NCBI RefSeq assembly: GCF_901709675.1
Contig: NC_051094.1
Coordinates: 12,394,501-12,458,500, forward strand
Length of the DNA: 64,000 nucleotides
Source: Syngnathus acus
Lineage: Eukaryota; Chordata; Actinopteri; Syngnathiformes; Syngnathidae
Direction of reading: 5' to 3'
The translations under genes were made by a program, and so were the position numbers. The first letter of the stretch is position 1, and every line of letters starts with the position of its first letter. The notes below the pieces were generated by a model, which was not told the DNA's origin, made no database searches, and worked only from the letters and a program-made list of their open reading frames with translations. Of the stretch, positions 1-12,090 are shown one piece after another.

Positions 1-643
1 ACGGCTCCATTCCTCTCTTGGTTCTCCTGCAGCACACCCACACACATCCCCGCTTGTACGCACAGCCTCCAGCAATGTGAGCATATATGATAGACCCCTA
101 TAATCCAATAAGTTGTGCTTCTCGTGCTAAACCAAGTTTGGCACACACCGAGAGTCCATGAAGACTACAGATCTCAAGCCTTGCTTGCAGGAGTGGGATT
201 TAAACTCTCATACGATGGAATCATTTGATGTCTGTTTAGGGTGAGGATGGAAGAAAAATTATTAGGAGTGCTACAAAAAGAAATTTGATTTACAGCATGT
301 TTTCTTTTTAAAATATATTAAGATATGTATGGAATTGACTTTTATGAGAGCGCTATATCTTTTATGGAACTGAGAAGTCACTTTATTACAAAGTCATTAT
401 CTTAATGTTATTTAAGGATTAATTACTTCATCCTGTCCAAAGGATTTATTGATACAGAGCCCAACTCCAAGAAAATGTTGCCTTTATGATTATAATTTCG
501 AGTCATTGTTGGCTGTCTGGATCATTTTTCCTTTAACATTTCACCAAATAACCTCGCACTCATGGTATGGACTTATCGAAACATCTGGTTATACGTATGT
601 GAACTGTATGATGTTAAATTGTTGAATTTATAAATACAGTCTT

Positions 644-745
644 GAGGAGACGGTGCGGTGGGTGGGGCACTGGTTAGCACGTTTGCCTCACATTTCAGAG
701 GTGCAGGGTTTGATTCCGGTTTTGCCATTCCTGTGTGGAACTTAC
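644..745 (+). mobile_element. SINE-like element, tRNA-related head
   Basis: Contains GGGGCACTGGTTAGCACG (A-box-like) and GGGTTTGATTCC (B-box-like), followed by CCTGTGTGGA, the standard start of a dispersed teleost repeat also present at 47788, 22795 and 51113. Truncated after about 100 bases. Confidence 0.7.
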
Positions 746-1640
746 AATTTCTTTGTTGTAGTTACAACAAAATCACTTTCCATATATTGCTCCGATTGCT
801 ACGTTATTATTTTGACACTTTATAATGGTTTCCAGCTGTGCCGCCTTATCTGTACATTGGGCAAAGTGAGAAACATCAAATTGCTATACTGGTAGAACTG
901 TAATTAAAGGAGAGATAAAGGGCATGGGTGGGTTTGTGGAAGGGTTTGAAGGTGCTTGGTGGTTAACAATCATGTGACTCACACTTGCCGAGATCTTTGG
1001 TTACCGTAACAACCAAGAGCGGCACAAGCTCGTTGTGATTCAGTCAGCGGCTACTTGTTCAAAAACGACAACTAGGTATTGTCCAGCGCTAAATTAACTA
1101 TTGGCCTTATTCCAAAAATCATGATTATCTGCTCATGATTTTGTATTTTCATTATTTCAGTCTGAGCCTTGTGGAATACTCATATCATGACCCTTAATCA
1201 TCCATTCCCTCCAGGATGTGAACATTTCCATTTGTATTTAATGCATTATGCATAACTCATTTCTGCAATGTGTGTTGTTTTTGAAGTTTTGTTCATGTGG
1301 ATGTAGTTTGCAAGATCTAGAAAAGCATCATTGAAGACAAGACAGAAAACAAACAGGAATAGAACAAAGGCTGTCAAAGGATTGCTGCTGTTCGTCGCAA
1401 AAGGCTGCACAAACATTATTAAGACCTTAAGTGCAATTTATGTGTGTCTGTGATTAGAAATGTCTAGTTGGAGTGTAACCTTCACAGTTGACAGAGTGGC
1501 AATTCTTTCCATGCTACTGGCTGATGGTGGCAAACACGTAGGGATAGAAATCTTGTTTCCTAGCTCATGAGACTCTCCAAATCATCTTTATTTGCCAAGA
1601 ATGTAAAAAGCACAAGGAATTTGTTGCATTTTGGAGTTCT

Positions 1641-1825
1641 CCGATGGAGGGTTCTGGCCTTCCTGTGTGGAGTTTGCATGTTCTCCCCGTGCCTGCGTGG
1701 GTACTACAAGTTCCAAAAACATGCATGGTAAGCCGATTGACCACTCCAAATTGTCCATAGGTGTGGTTGTGGAAGATTGTTGTCTAAATTTGCCTTCCGA
1801 TTGGCTGGCGACTAGTTCAGGCATT
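1641..1825 (+). mobile_element. SINE-like element, body and tail
   Basis: Holds the family landmarks TGTGTGGAGTTTGCATGTTC, CAAAAACATGCATGGTAAG and GATTGGCTGGCGACTAGTTC in the usual order. It produces short open frames on both strands that should not be read as genes. Confidence 0.75.
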
Positions 1826-2603
1826 ATGAAAATTTAGTAATTTTGGTGGCTATATTTCTCACATGTAAGTAAGACAGCTGGGTCACTCAAAACTCCACTT
1901 AACCCCATGTGGCTGCCACACACCTTGTATTACGTAGTCGCTGCGAGGACACAGTAATTTTTTTGGAACCGGTTGGACTGGTGCTTAGAGAGGACGAATG
2001 AGCCAACGGAAGATGCTGGAAAAAAAGCACATTACATTCGTTGCAGCCAGGCTGTTTCTGTACTTTGTTGCAACAGCAAATTGGACTGTTACGGATGGAC
2101 ACGGATGTGATTCGATGAGAAAGTGCCTGAACAGCTCCTGAGACAGTTTATACCTCCACAAAACTGACTTTGCACTACACATTTCATTCTTTCGTTGAAT
2201 AATTTTCCTAATAAATATTTTAACTAATTGGCATTTTTACGGTACAGTGTTACACCGAGTACCCAAGACAAAGATGTTTCCAATTTCAAAGATATTTCCT
2301 ATTTTGCAATACGTCCTTCTCTTCTCTTTGTCATCATTACTCATCACAAAAAACAGAGAGAAAACCAATAGTGCAGACTTTTGATGCAATTGTTTTATTT
2401 CAGAATCATTCAGCTTTGGAGGTTAACTTTTTCAGATGAAAAACGTGATTCATTTTTTTCATGTGAATATTATCAGATTTGACAAATGCATATAAAGTGA
2501 TTTCATTTTGTTTGTTTGAATGCTGCAGCAGTTGTTGCAAAGAATTTCAGCATTCGGGAGTGATAAAGAACAGAATGTTGCTTTTCATGCCTATCCATAA
2601 GAT

Positions 2604-3205
2604 AAGATAAGATAATCCTTTATTATTCCCTCAATGGGGAAACTCCTATGTTAGCAGCAGTACACTTAACATATACACACACACACGCATGCGGGGAAGG
2701 GGGTAAAAGATTTAAAAAAGTAGAAGGTATATATAATTAAAAAATATGGACAGTATATACAAAATACACAATACACAATATACGGTGGAGATAAAAAAAT
2801 ATTAGATAAAAAAATAGTGCAAGGGAAGAAAAAAAAAAAAACAGTGCAAAAAAAGCAGGTAAAAGAGTGTGAGGTAGACAGATATTGCACATAGTGTTAG
2901 TTGTACTAAGTTCATCTTGTTTTTTCTTTTTCAATTACTTCACTGGTTCTTCTATATCAAACAATTTGTTTTAGGTTCATTTACCTGACATGTTTCGGCG
3001 GATCCTTCCGCCTTCATCAGAGTGTCACTGATGTGATTGTGACGCGTCTTTATCAGCTGATGGATGAAGGCGCATAGTGTGATTGCACATATGGTTATTG
3101 CACGTTATTGCATGTTATTTTGTCCGTTAGCTACAGTGATCGGCCTGGTTGTACAGTCTGATGGCAGCAGGGAGGAAGGACCTGCGATGCCTCTCTGCAG
3201 ATAAA
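2604..3205 (-). mobile_element. LINE 3' end, 5'-truncated, interrupted by another repeat
   Basis: On the minus strand 3198-3127 encodes RHRRSFLPAAIRLYNQ followed shortly by a stop, the typical C-terminus of a fish non-LTR ORF2. The element ends in the tail GGATTATCTTATCTTATCTT at about 2604. A different dispersed repeat (about 2980-3060, containing ACCTGACATGTTTCGGC) interrupts it. Confidence 0.65.
2980..3060. repeat. Dispersed repeat with ACCTGACATGTTTCGGC core, copy 1
   Basis: The core is TTTACCTGACATGTTTCGGC, then CTTCATCAGAGTGTC. A second copy with the same order of motifs lies at 52008-52075. Family not identified; the motif style resembles ends of Penelope-like or related retroelements, but this is not certain. 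Confidence 0.55.
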
Positions 3206-4920
3206 CTGAAATTATTACAACTTCTACACATCAAGTCTTCTTCTTTGGATTCATATTGTCAGAGGGAATCATAACTGGATACAAACAATACAGTAAATAC
3301 ATTTCTGTGTCACTATTAGCATAAGGGGGAAAATGACCTATCATGTTACTGTTTAGTGATAATGAGCAAAATGTATTCAAGTTAGTCACTTTTCGACTTT
3401 GCCTAAAGTTTTAAGGAATACTTTTTCTGCTGTCAACAAATCACTTGGCAAAGCGGCTCTTTGTTTCTTTCTTGTGCTGTGTGATGAATGAATACATGAA
3501 TTCACATGAGCATGTCTTCTTCTACTATGCATCTTTTTTAGACAGTTGAAAAGCTGATAATAGGATGTTACCAAGTCAAATGTTCGACATTTACGGGCAC
3601 ATCCACAGTAGCCCTGAAGACTTAACATAATACTACGTGCTGCATCCACACGCTCACCCTGGACTGCAAAACGCAAACAGAAACCATATTGCGTGTAATA
3701 ATTTTGAAGAATACATTCATAAATAAACAACCAGACAGACAAACACCCCCCTAGACAAAATAAAATATTTAAAATGTCTATTAAATCGGGCAAACACAAT
3801 TTTCATCACAGATGACTTAGCAATCTACCTTCATATTTTTTTAGAATCCATCCAAGTACATGAAAATGACATTATGATAGATGTATTTGCATATTATGAA
3901 ATGTATTCAACGGGATTTTACATAGAACAATGATGAACTCTTATATTAGTGCGTTTTCTCTGCCAAATCGTGGCAATAGTTAGCATTGTTCATTCGCAGC
4001 ATAAAAATCCAAGTTATGTAAATGGAAATTTACATTGCCTCCACAAAAGGAAACAGGTTCTAGATGGGTTTTCTAAATGAGATTATACAGTTAAACACAT
4101 TCATAAGACTGGCGGGAGACAGAAAAATACTGTCATCTTCGCTCCAAATAATTTGTGTTTCCGAATAATCTGAGAGTGGAGTCGAGTAGAAAAGGAAATG
4201 TGTCATATGATGTGGCGGGAAGTAGTGAGGCTGATGAGATTAATAATGATCACTTGATGAATTCTAATTTACAGCAATGAATAGATTGTATGGTAATCAC
4301 ACACAATTCATTATCATAATTGGATGGTGACGCTGCCACCATCCCTTATGATATTAGTGTAGTGACTTACAGTGTGATAAAAGGGTAGACATAAATACAG
4401 TACTTATTGCTGATTTTGCCCGTTGAATGCACAAATTAGTTATAAAAATAAACAAATAAACAAGTGATTGTTTTTTGCTATCCACTTGTGTCCAGGTGTT
4501 TTCTAGTTAAAAGTACAAACTTGATCTTTTGTGACCAATGATAATAATGAAGTTGTATATTTGCCAAAGAAAAATAAATCTCTTGTTTTCTTCCCTCTCC
4601 GGCATTTAGCGCACAGTAAAGTGCTCTTAACGAGCTTGATGTTGGATAATGTGTATTGGCACTGAAAGGAAGAAAACAAGCGATATTGCCCTGGGTTGAT
4701 GGTTAACTTTCTGGGCTATTTGAAAGCACTTTTGTCCTTGAGAGATGTCAAAGGGACCAAAGTTGTCAAGAACATTTATCACTGTCTGTACATTTAAGTT
4801 ATCCATATAGATTACACATTATAAGAATATTTTTTGTAATGAATTATTTAAAAAAAAATCTATTGTGGTGATCAGTCCTTTTGAATGACTATTTTGACAG
4901 TCAAGAAAGTTTTATGTAAA
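3206..4920. other. Non-coding stretch
   Basis: AT-rich, no supported gene. A 137-codon open frame on the minus strand (3799-3386) begins at TTG and shows no family resemblance. Nothing else recognised. Confidence 0.55.
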
Positions 4921-5100
4921 TTACAGTGGTGCCTTGAGATGTGAGTGACCTGACTTTTTATTTGAGGAGTGAGCTGTATATCAGCCTGTTGTTTTTCTTT
5001 GACTTACAACTTCATATTTGAGATACAAGCTCTCTAACTGTCTCAGATGACGCAACTCACTTCAAAACAAGCAGTTTGGCAGACATACAGTAATTTGTGA

Positions 5101-5105
<5 letters not shown>

Positions 5106-5138
<33 letters not shown>
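5106..5138. repeat. (AT)n microsatellite
   Basis: Sixteen or so AT units inside the outer MITE. Confidence 0.95.
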
Positions 5139-5141
<3 letters not shown>

Positions 5142-5378
5142 ACACTTCAAGCTGTTCATTACCTCTTTCAGCTGAATGTTACTGCTGAATATGAAACAAA
5201 GAGGACATTGTGTCTTCAAAACAACCACATAGACTCTGCCCAGCATACAATGGGAAACATTATACACACATAGCAAATTGCATCTTTGTGGCAATGTTTC
5301 TATCTTTTAAGCAATCGCTAGCTGAGCACAAACTTTGGAGCAACACATGTAGATAGATATTATAACATGCCCAGACAT

Positions 5379-5709
5379 ATATAGTGCAACCTCGATTTTA
5401 CGCGGGCTTTGGGATCCAGAATTTTGGAATTGCGTAAACCCTGAAAGGTCGTTATTTGGAACGTCTTGGAAGTTTACAAGCCAGTCATTTAGCTTCGTAT
5501 TGTCTCTACTTCAAAATCAGTTGAGTAGATTGAAGTGTCCGCTAAACAATAGCTATATCCCAACATTTGGGGCATCAATAATGGTTGCGTGCTGTTTTCC
5601 AAATGTTTTGAGGTTAGTGCTCACAGTTCAAAAGAAAATGTATTTACAACGAAAAAAAAAATTGCGGTCACGTAGAATCAAAATGCGTAAAGTCAAGGTT
5701 CAGCTGTAT
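5379..5709. mobile_element. Nested MITE with CAACCTCGATTTTACGC end
   Basis: The left 25 bases and the inverted right 25 bases agree at about 19 positions (ATATAGTGCAACCTCGATTT versus ATACAGCTGAACCTTGACTT, both then TACGC). The element is about 330 bp, non-coding and lies inside the larger MITE, so it inserted later. Confidence 0.7.
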
Positions 5710-6010
5710 TGGGTATCATCTGCAAAGAACAACTAATAACCCTGCCAAAACCAAAAACCGAGAGAGGATCTGATCTGTGTGGCCAATGTGCCATGCAGGA
5801 AAAAGAGTAATGAAAACTGTTTATGTAAATTATGTCATTACTGTATGTTTTTTTATTAAGTATAGTATAAAATAGAAAGCATTTTTTCCATTAAAAAATA
5901 CATGAGGCTGGAACAGATTAAGGGTATTTCATTTCATTGAGGAAAAATGATGTTTTGAGTAACAAGCGTGTTCACAGAACCAATAACATTTGCATCTCAA
6001 GTCACCATTG

Positions 6011-8780
6011 TATTAATAAGCTTGTATATGGTGTATTAGTCATTTAAACAGTAGAAAATAAAGTTTTCAACTTCACTTGGGAAAACCGGAGGTACAGTAA
6101 TGCTCTAAGGCTGTCATCCACCTGCGATTTAATGTTGTAGATGTCAATTAAGCATGCTTTATATGTGACATTAATTACTCCACTCGAGACCAAAGTGCTG
6201 CCTCGGCGCATGCTATTTATTTTCATGTTGATTAAATTGAAGGTCATTTGGTATTGAATTACAAAAATGATGAGTCTCTTCTTTTTGCTATGGAAGGACA
6301 CTGGAGGAGCAGTTTAAAAAGAAAAAATTGCAAATAATGCTGATGTTAATGAGCTTTGCCCCCATGACATGCTAATTAAGATATACATCATATTAACAAA
6401 ATCAAAACACTGATTTAACTCATACATCCCCGCCTGACCATTGGTTGCCAACACATGATGATTTAAATCAATTCATTATCAATTTGTGATTTAAAAATGT
6501 CACTGCATCAATGGAAACTAGACCAGTAGATGCCCAAGTAAATGTACAGCTAATTATGATGGCCTAATTATTCAGATTCTTTTTGCTGGATTAGTATTTG
6601 TTTTAATTAAAAAAATAAAGAAGCTTTTCTGTGAATGGAGAGGATTTTATTAGCTCTGTGAAAACACGCAAATTGAGTTGGCATTACAGTCAGTGGGACG
6701 TATCATTTTATTTCAAGACATATTTTAATAGCCAGATTTTGCAAAGGTTACCAGAGAGCAATCCTCGCAGCTGTAAGTTTTAAGTTGTTAATATGTTTGC
6801 ACATTCGTGACCTAGCGGGTCAACACCCAATAAATGTTATTTATTTGCTTGTTTATAACACCCTATGGTGTAGCGATAAAGACGAGATAGGTACTTTTGG
6901 TCTTTATAAGTCTTCACCGTCTTATCTTGTTGTATGCCACAGCTCTTCTAATGCCGCCATCATTCACATGGAAACAGTGAAGCTCCCAGCAAGGACCTTT
7001 CGGAATGTCCGTCACCTTCAGCAATCATTTATAGGCGCTCTCAAAACTGAACAAGATGAATGTTGTACCAGAAAGAAAAAATTGCAATAGGAGAAAAGAG
7101 AACATTTTTGTGCTTATACAAAGAAACCTTTTTTTTTTCTTGGTCCTAAATTAAGGAATGGCCTTCAATATTTATGAAATCCTGAAGCCATTGTTCTTGT
7201 TTGGGAGAAACTGGATCCTAGCACAGCTGACTTTGGGCAAGGTGGGGTATACACAGTACACCTTAGGATAGACCGGCAATCTGCCTTTCACCTGAAGTCA
7301 TTTGAGCTCCGGCTCCCCGCAACCCTAATGAGCACAGGCATATTAGAAAATGAATGGAGGGAGAGATGAGACAAATAAAATCGATGCTGAACAATGACTT
7401 TTTTTTTCTCTGCTCCGCCATGTGAGGATCTGAAATTGAACAAAAGTATTAACGATTAACTGTGACCGTGGTTATCTAATCATGACCTGTTCAATATTTA
7501 TATATTTCATGTTGGTAAATGGTATTTTAAAATGTTATCGCTGGAGAGTTCATAATAACTTCTAGTATTCAGGGTCTTTATTTACTCAACCACAGACAGG
7601 ACATTGTGTTAGGCTATTGTGAGCTGATGTCTAGTAATTGGTCAAGAGAGAATTGTAAATGCGGTGTAACAAAAGGGAATGGAATATGTCACTGGGTTAC
7701 ATAAACCACGAATATGTTTGATCTTGGGTCCCTCAATAATACTGTGCAGTGTTAATTTTCCCCATGGTGACAAAAGATGCAATTAAAGTGGAGGAAAACA
7801 TTCCATAAACAGTCTTATTCCGCCTTTTACTGGATTTCTGTTATTTTTGATGAGGAAATCTACATGAATCAAATGATGGTGTTTACATTTGAATGTCCCC
7901 CGTGAAAGGCATTAAGCTTTGCATGATTTCCTTCTAAATTCTGTTGGTTGGTGGTTCAAATATTTGATGTGTGTGCGGTATAAAAGAACATAATGGATGA
8001 TCTTGATAGAATCCACTCTTCTCCTTTATTTTTGCTATTTTTGCAGTTTTATTGAGCCACTTCTGCAAGTGCAATGTCTGTATGACACTTTGTATCTATC
8101 TATGTGTGTGTTTAATATTTAATGTTGACATTTTTCCTACCTTTACAGTAAATCATCTGAGAAATGACTCTATATTTTATTAAAGGTATTAATTAAAGCC
8201 AGCGTTTGACTGCACATAAACCAGCAAAACTAAATCGCCGTATATGCTTATATGTCACATACGTACATTTAATTGTTGTGGTTGTTTCATTTCCCAGGAG
8301 CTGGCAGCGGAAAATACTGCTCACCCTGCAAATGTTTCTCTGAATCTCAGTGAACCCAAGATGCTACGGCATCGTTTATTGCAGCCAAAACATCCTTCAC
8401 TATAATATGTTTTACAAACAGAGATGTATTATAGCCATATAGTCACAGCTCTTGTTATTTCCGATGGATCATGTAAGGGGCTATAATGAGTCTGATTCTG
8501 GAATGTTACCAGGAACTTAAAGATTGATGATGTTCAGTAATAGACCCAAAATGATGACACTGGAAAATAACAGAACCTCCAAAGCAGACAACAGTTATTG
8601 GCCTCTAGGAAGCTCATTTTCTGGTGTACTTTCTTCCTTTATTGGAAGCAGTTATGCACTGAGCAGCTAGAATGAAGGACATTCTATATATATATTTTTT
8701 TATCATCGTCCTCCTCTGTACTGTGTACTCTCTGTAATAGCATAAAAAAGGAAAATAGCAAATGTGAGGTTATGTTCATT
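6011..8780. other. Non-coding stretch with a possible conserved regulatory block
   Basis: No exon seen. Between about 6330 and 6700 the sequence is rich in homeodomain-type cores (ATGCTAATTA, CTAATTATGA, CCTAATTATTC, TTTTAATTAA). A degraded minus-strand SINE piece lies at 7195-7310. Confidence 0.5.
7195..7310 (-). mobile_element. SINE-like fragment
   Basis: Contains GCTGACTTTGGGCAAGGTGG and TACACAGTACACC, the minus-strand middle of the same SINE-like family, diverged. Confidence 0.5.
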
Positions 8781-8784
8781 TCAA

Positions 8785-8960
8785 ACTGTAAACTCACTGT
8801 AGGTGTCTGTGAATGATTGTTTGTCTAAATGTGCCCTGTGATTGTCTGGCATCCAGTCCAGGATGTACCCTGCCTCTTCTTGCCCAAAACCAGCTGGCAA
8901 GGACTGACCCACATGAGGGTAAGCGCTACACAAAATGGAAGAAATCCATCCATTTTCAGT
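8785..8960 (+). mobile_element. SINE-like tail, plus orientation
   Basis: Contains ATTGTTTGTCTAAATGTGCC, GTCCAGGATGTACCCTGCCT and a GAAATCCATCCATTTTC end. It abuts an inverted copy. Confidence 0.75.
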
Positions 8961-9105
8961 GAACAATCTTGGGTGCATTTTTTGGGGAATGTGGGAAAGA
9001 GCCAGAGTACATGCCTGCAAGCACAGTGAAAAACATGCAATCTCCACACAGGAAAGCCTGAGCAAAGATTCAAACCCAGAACCTGTGTTCCAGTGTCTTT
9101 GTGCT
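8961..9105 (-). mobile_element. SINE-like head/body, minus orientation
   Basis: Holds GGGGAATGTGGGAAAGAGCC, AACATGCAATCTCCACACAG and CAAACCCAGAACC (B box on the minus strand). Together with the preceding element it forms a tail-to-tail pair and explains the 154-codon frame on the minus strand. Confidence 0.7.
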
Positions 9106-10095
9106 TTTTTTGGCGGGTTTGGGGGGGTGAGTTCTAGTACTAACAATGGCACCAAAGCATTAGTATTCAAATTAGTTTCACAGGTGACGTAGGCGACACA
9201 AAAGGTGGCATAACAAAGAAATCGTGTTTTGCAAAAGAGGGACACAGGACATTATATACTTTTCATACTTCAGTAACTCTATTCTCAGCCAACTTTAATC
9301 ATTTTAATTTCACAGCCAGGTACTCATTATTTTGGCGAGGTAGCTTGAAGGAAGTGTTTGAACATTCATATAAGACTCTCTGCCATTCTATTACTGCCAT
9401 GAAGAAAATAGGACATCTTGTCTATCTTGTGAACTAATTTTGTGGAATTTATGAATCAGTCATCCTTGAAGAAATACCCTCCGGTGGATGGTAATATAAA
9501 AGCAGCAATGATAAAAGCAGTGGCCTGTCATAGAATTAAGGAACAGTAAGGAACAGTTCAACTCAAACTCTTTTGCAGACATACAAGTATTAATTTGTGT
9601 GCACATAACACAAATAGCATGATGCCTACAGCCACAAAATGAGAACAGTTTTAAATATGTTGCCTTCACAGAGCATTAACATTTAACCTGAAAATGTTAA
9701 TCAGTATTTGATTTTGTGGTGCAGCCATACTGAGAGACATGTTTGATGTGTTTGACTCTGATTGAACTAATTAAAGTGTACCTCTGGAGATCCCACACAG
9801 AGGTCTTTATGGGGAAATGGTTCAATATTGTAAAGTTAAAAAAGATAAAAAGTTTAAAAAGGCACAAAACTGCTGTTCCCATTTTTGTGTTTACTTATCG
9901 TTTAACGTACGGCGCCATGTTGGAATGGACAATGTCATGACCATGACGGGGCCGTCTTTTGTTCACTACTGTGATAAGAGAGATCGCTTGACTATGGATA
10001 GAAATAGTTTTCTTCTAATCACTAGGTGACCTTAATAAGCCGCCTTGCAAAAAAATTAAAAAATAAAAACAGCCCACTGCCTGCCAGGCAAGCCC

Positions 10096-10638
10096 CAGGC
10101 AAGCTCGGAGGCAGCGCCACCACCTCCTTCCTCATTTGACTTGAGATTTTGCCGACATCCACCCGGCCAGTAGACGACATCTGATTCTAATGAATCTGAG
10201 TTATTCTCGCAATATTGCAGCGTCAACATTGACGGAAGGTTCGTCAATCTGTCACTGATGATGTGCTCTTTCTGTCATTCTGTTTGTATCAGATGAACAG
10301 GTGCACCACATAATAAGCCCAGCACGCATGATAAATAAATCTGAGTCGAGTTGCCACGTCAAACGTCCAAGAAATAATTCAATACATACGAATCCACGTT
10401 GAATGTGGCATCTCAACTTGGATTTAGGTATTACGCATGTGAGGCTGATGCATTGCACCTGTTCATCTGAGAGTGAAAGAGAGAGTGCGTCATCAGTGAC
10501 TGGTTGACAGACCTTCCGTCAATAGCAAAAGAATAACTCGGATTAGTTAGAATCAGGTGTTGTCTAATGACGGGGTGGATGCCGCCGTTATCTCATGACG
10601 AATTAGAAGCAGACGGCAGCGCCTACAAGCTTGCTTGA
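10096..10638. repeat. Long imperfect palindrome (foldback element)
   Basis: The left arm 10096-10366 and right arm 10396-10638 are inverted copies separated by about 29 bases. Paired landmarks include CTTCCGTCAAT near 10520 against ATTGACGGAAG at 10228; AACTCGGATTAGTTAGAATC against its near complement at 10182-10203; GATGAACAGGTGCACC against GCACCTGTTCATC; and CAGATGTCGTCTA-type segments. Arm identity looks about 80-85 percent. No coding capacity. A non-autonomous foldback or MITE-like element is the simplest reading. Confidence 0.8.
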
Positions 10639-10980
10639 AAATGAAAAATTGTTGTTGAACATTTTCTCCAGTAAATTAGTAGCCATTATTATTGCTAGAA
10701 TCAGTCTGTGATATTTTCTACACCCTGACCTTCTTTCTCCTGAGCCGACGCACTCGACACATTATAAAACTTTAAAATAATGCATCTCATAATAGGCCCT
10801 AGGATTATTTTGTCAAGGTTAGGTTTTTTTGGGGGTTTTTTTTTGCTATGACTGAAAAATCAAATTCAACAAAAGACTATGTTTGAGTCATATCGGGTAA
10901 AACATTTTTTTTCAGTGTGTTACCAGCGTGTCTCCCAAAGAAACCATTCAGTTTGTCTTCACAAAAAAAAGACTCCAGGC

Positions 10981-12090
10981 TTTGGCACCAACACAAAAGT
11001 TACCTATGTTTAATGCAGCAACTCGGCCAACACTGGTATAAGAACATAACAAGAAAATAGCAATAACAGGAAAAGTAAACATCACCTAGGATACATCTAT
11101 TCATGTAGACCTTAATCACAAAAACGTCTCAAAGGGCTACACAAGCTAAAGAAACGCTCAGAGGAAATACCATAGGGGAAAAAAAGAAAAACCTTCAGAA
11201 AGGGATCACAGATGTAGGGACTCCGCATCCAGGAAGACTAATAGATGCAGAGTGCACACTTTTAATCACAATGATAAATAAACGCGATTCAATGTGACTT
11301 TGAACAACTTGACAGTCCGTTTCTTTACATAAAGGTATGTAGATGCCTGTAGTAGTCTTGGTTGCTCCATGCAGAATCCTTTGAGCCTAGCCTAGTTTCA
11401 CTCATCTCCACCTAATGAACAGGAGACAGGAGGGAGGAGAGAAGAGACGTGGCAGTCAAATAGGCCAAAATACATGCTGACATCAGGGGCTAAGACTGAG
11501 CGGAGCCACTTTCAATAATCAAGAAACAAGTTGGCTGTGTTCACTCTCATTGGCTGTGTTCACTCCCACAATGGCACATACCCCCCTTTCTACATACACC
11601 CATATACAAAAATACCAAAAGAAATGAAATTCCACCCATGTGCACAGGTAGAAAACACTTTTCACTAGATTTGCCTGGCCACAAAAACATTGCCATAAGT
11701 CTGGTTTAACCTACTGCAAGAATGTAGAAATGGGTTTTATGTGAAGATTTAAACATTTCTACAGAGATAGCCGATCTAATTTGTGTGGTGGGCCGTTCCT
11801 GAGTACTGGAGCAGAAAGAGAGGATGACTTATAACCTGCTGATGTATTTTCAGCTTTCCAAGAGGTTAAAAGAACTGCCTGTTGTAAGCGCAAGGCTCAT
11901 GATGGACACAAGATAACCCCCCCTAAGTCGGCAAGATAGGAAGGCTTCGTAAAGTTTTATAGGTAAGAAGCAACAACTTGAAATAACATCTCAAGTGGAA
12001 TGGGAGCCAGTTCAAGGTTGCCAGCATTGCAGTCATGTGACCAAACTAGAGTAATGTAATGTTCTTGTAAGTGTTCTTTTCAAATGCAGT
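10981..12090. mobile_element. Degraded interspersed repeat region
   Basis: Two blocks resemble common teleost dispersed repeats: 11020-11280 (TCTCAAAGGGCTACACAAG, AGACTAATAGATGCAGAGTG) and 11820-12060 (GGAATGGGAGCCAGTTCAAG). No reading frame survives and the family was not identified. Confidence 0.4.

Larger units (their letters stand above)
1..2600. other. Non-coding stretch
   Basis: AT-rich DNA with no supported exon. Recognisable content is limited to two SINE-like fragments (644-745 and 1641-1825). The remainder has no gene-like frame or structured RNA that I can recognise. Confidence 0.6.
4924..6010. mobile_element. Mariner-type MITE carrying a nested MITE
   Basis: The left end CAGTGGTGCCTTGAGATG and the right end read inward CAATGGTGACTTGAGATG are inverted copies (16 of 18 identical), flanked by TA on both sides (4922-4923 and 6011-6012). 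This is the Tc1/mariner target-site pattern. The subterminal sequence resembles the widespread vertebrate repeat that begins CAGTGGTACCTCG. No transposase. A second MITE sits at about 5379-5709. Confidence 0.8.

Noticed and set aside
3386-3799. 137-codon minus-strand frame, with a GYCGCA stretch considered as a possible gene A tail exon
   Set aside because: Starts at TTG and resembles no family. A nearby acceptor-like site is in the wrong phase for the GAA donor, and the correct phase hits a stop after 13 codons.
8781-9245. 154-codon minus-strand frame
   Set aside because: Composed of two inverted SINE-like repeats.
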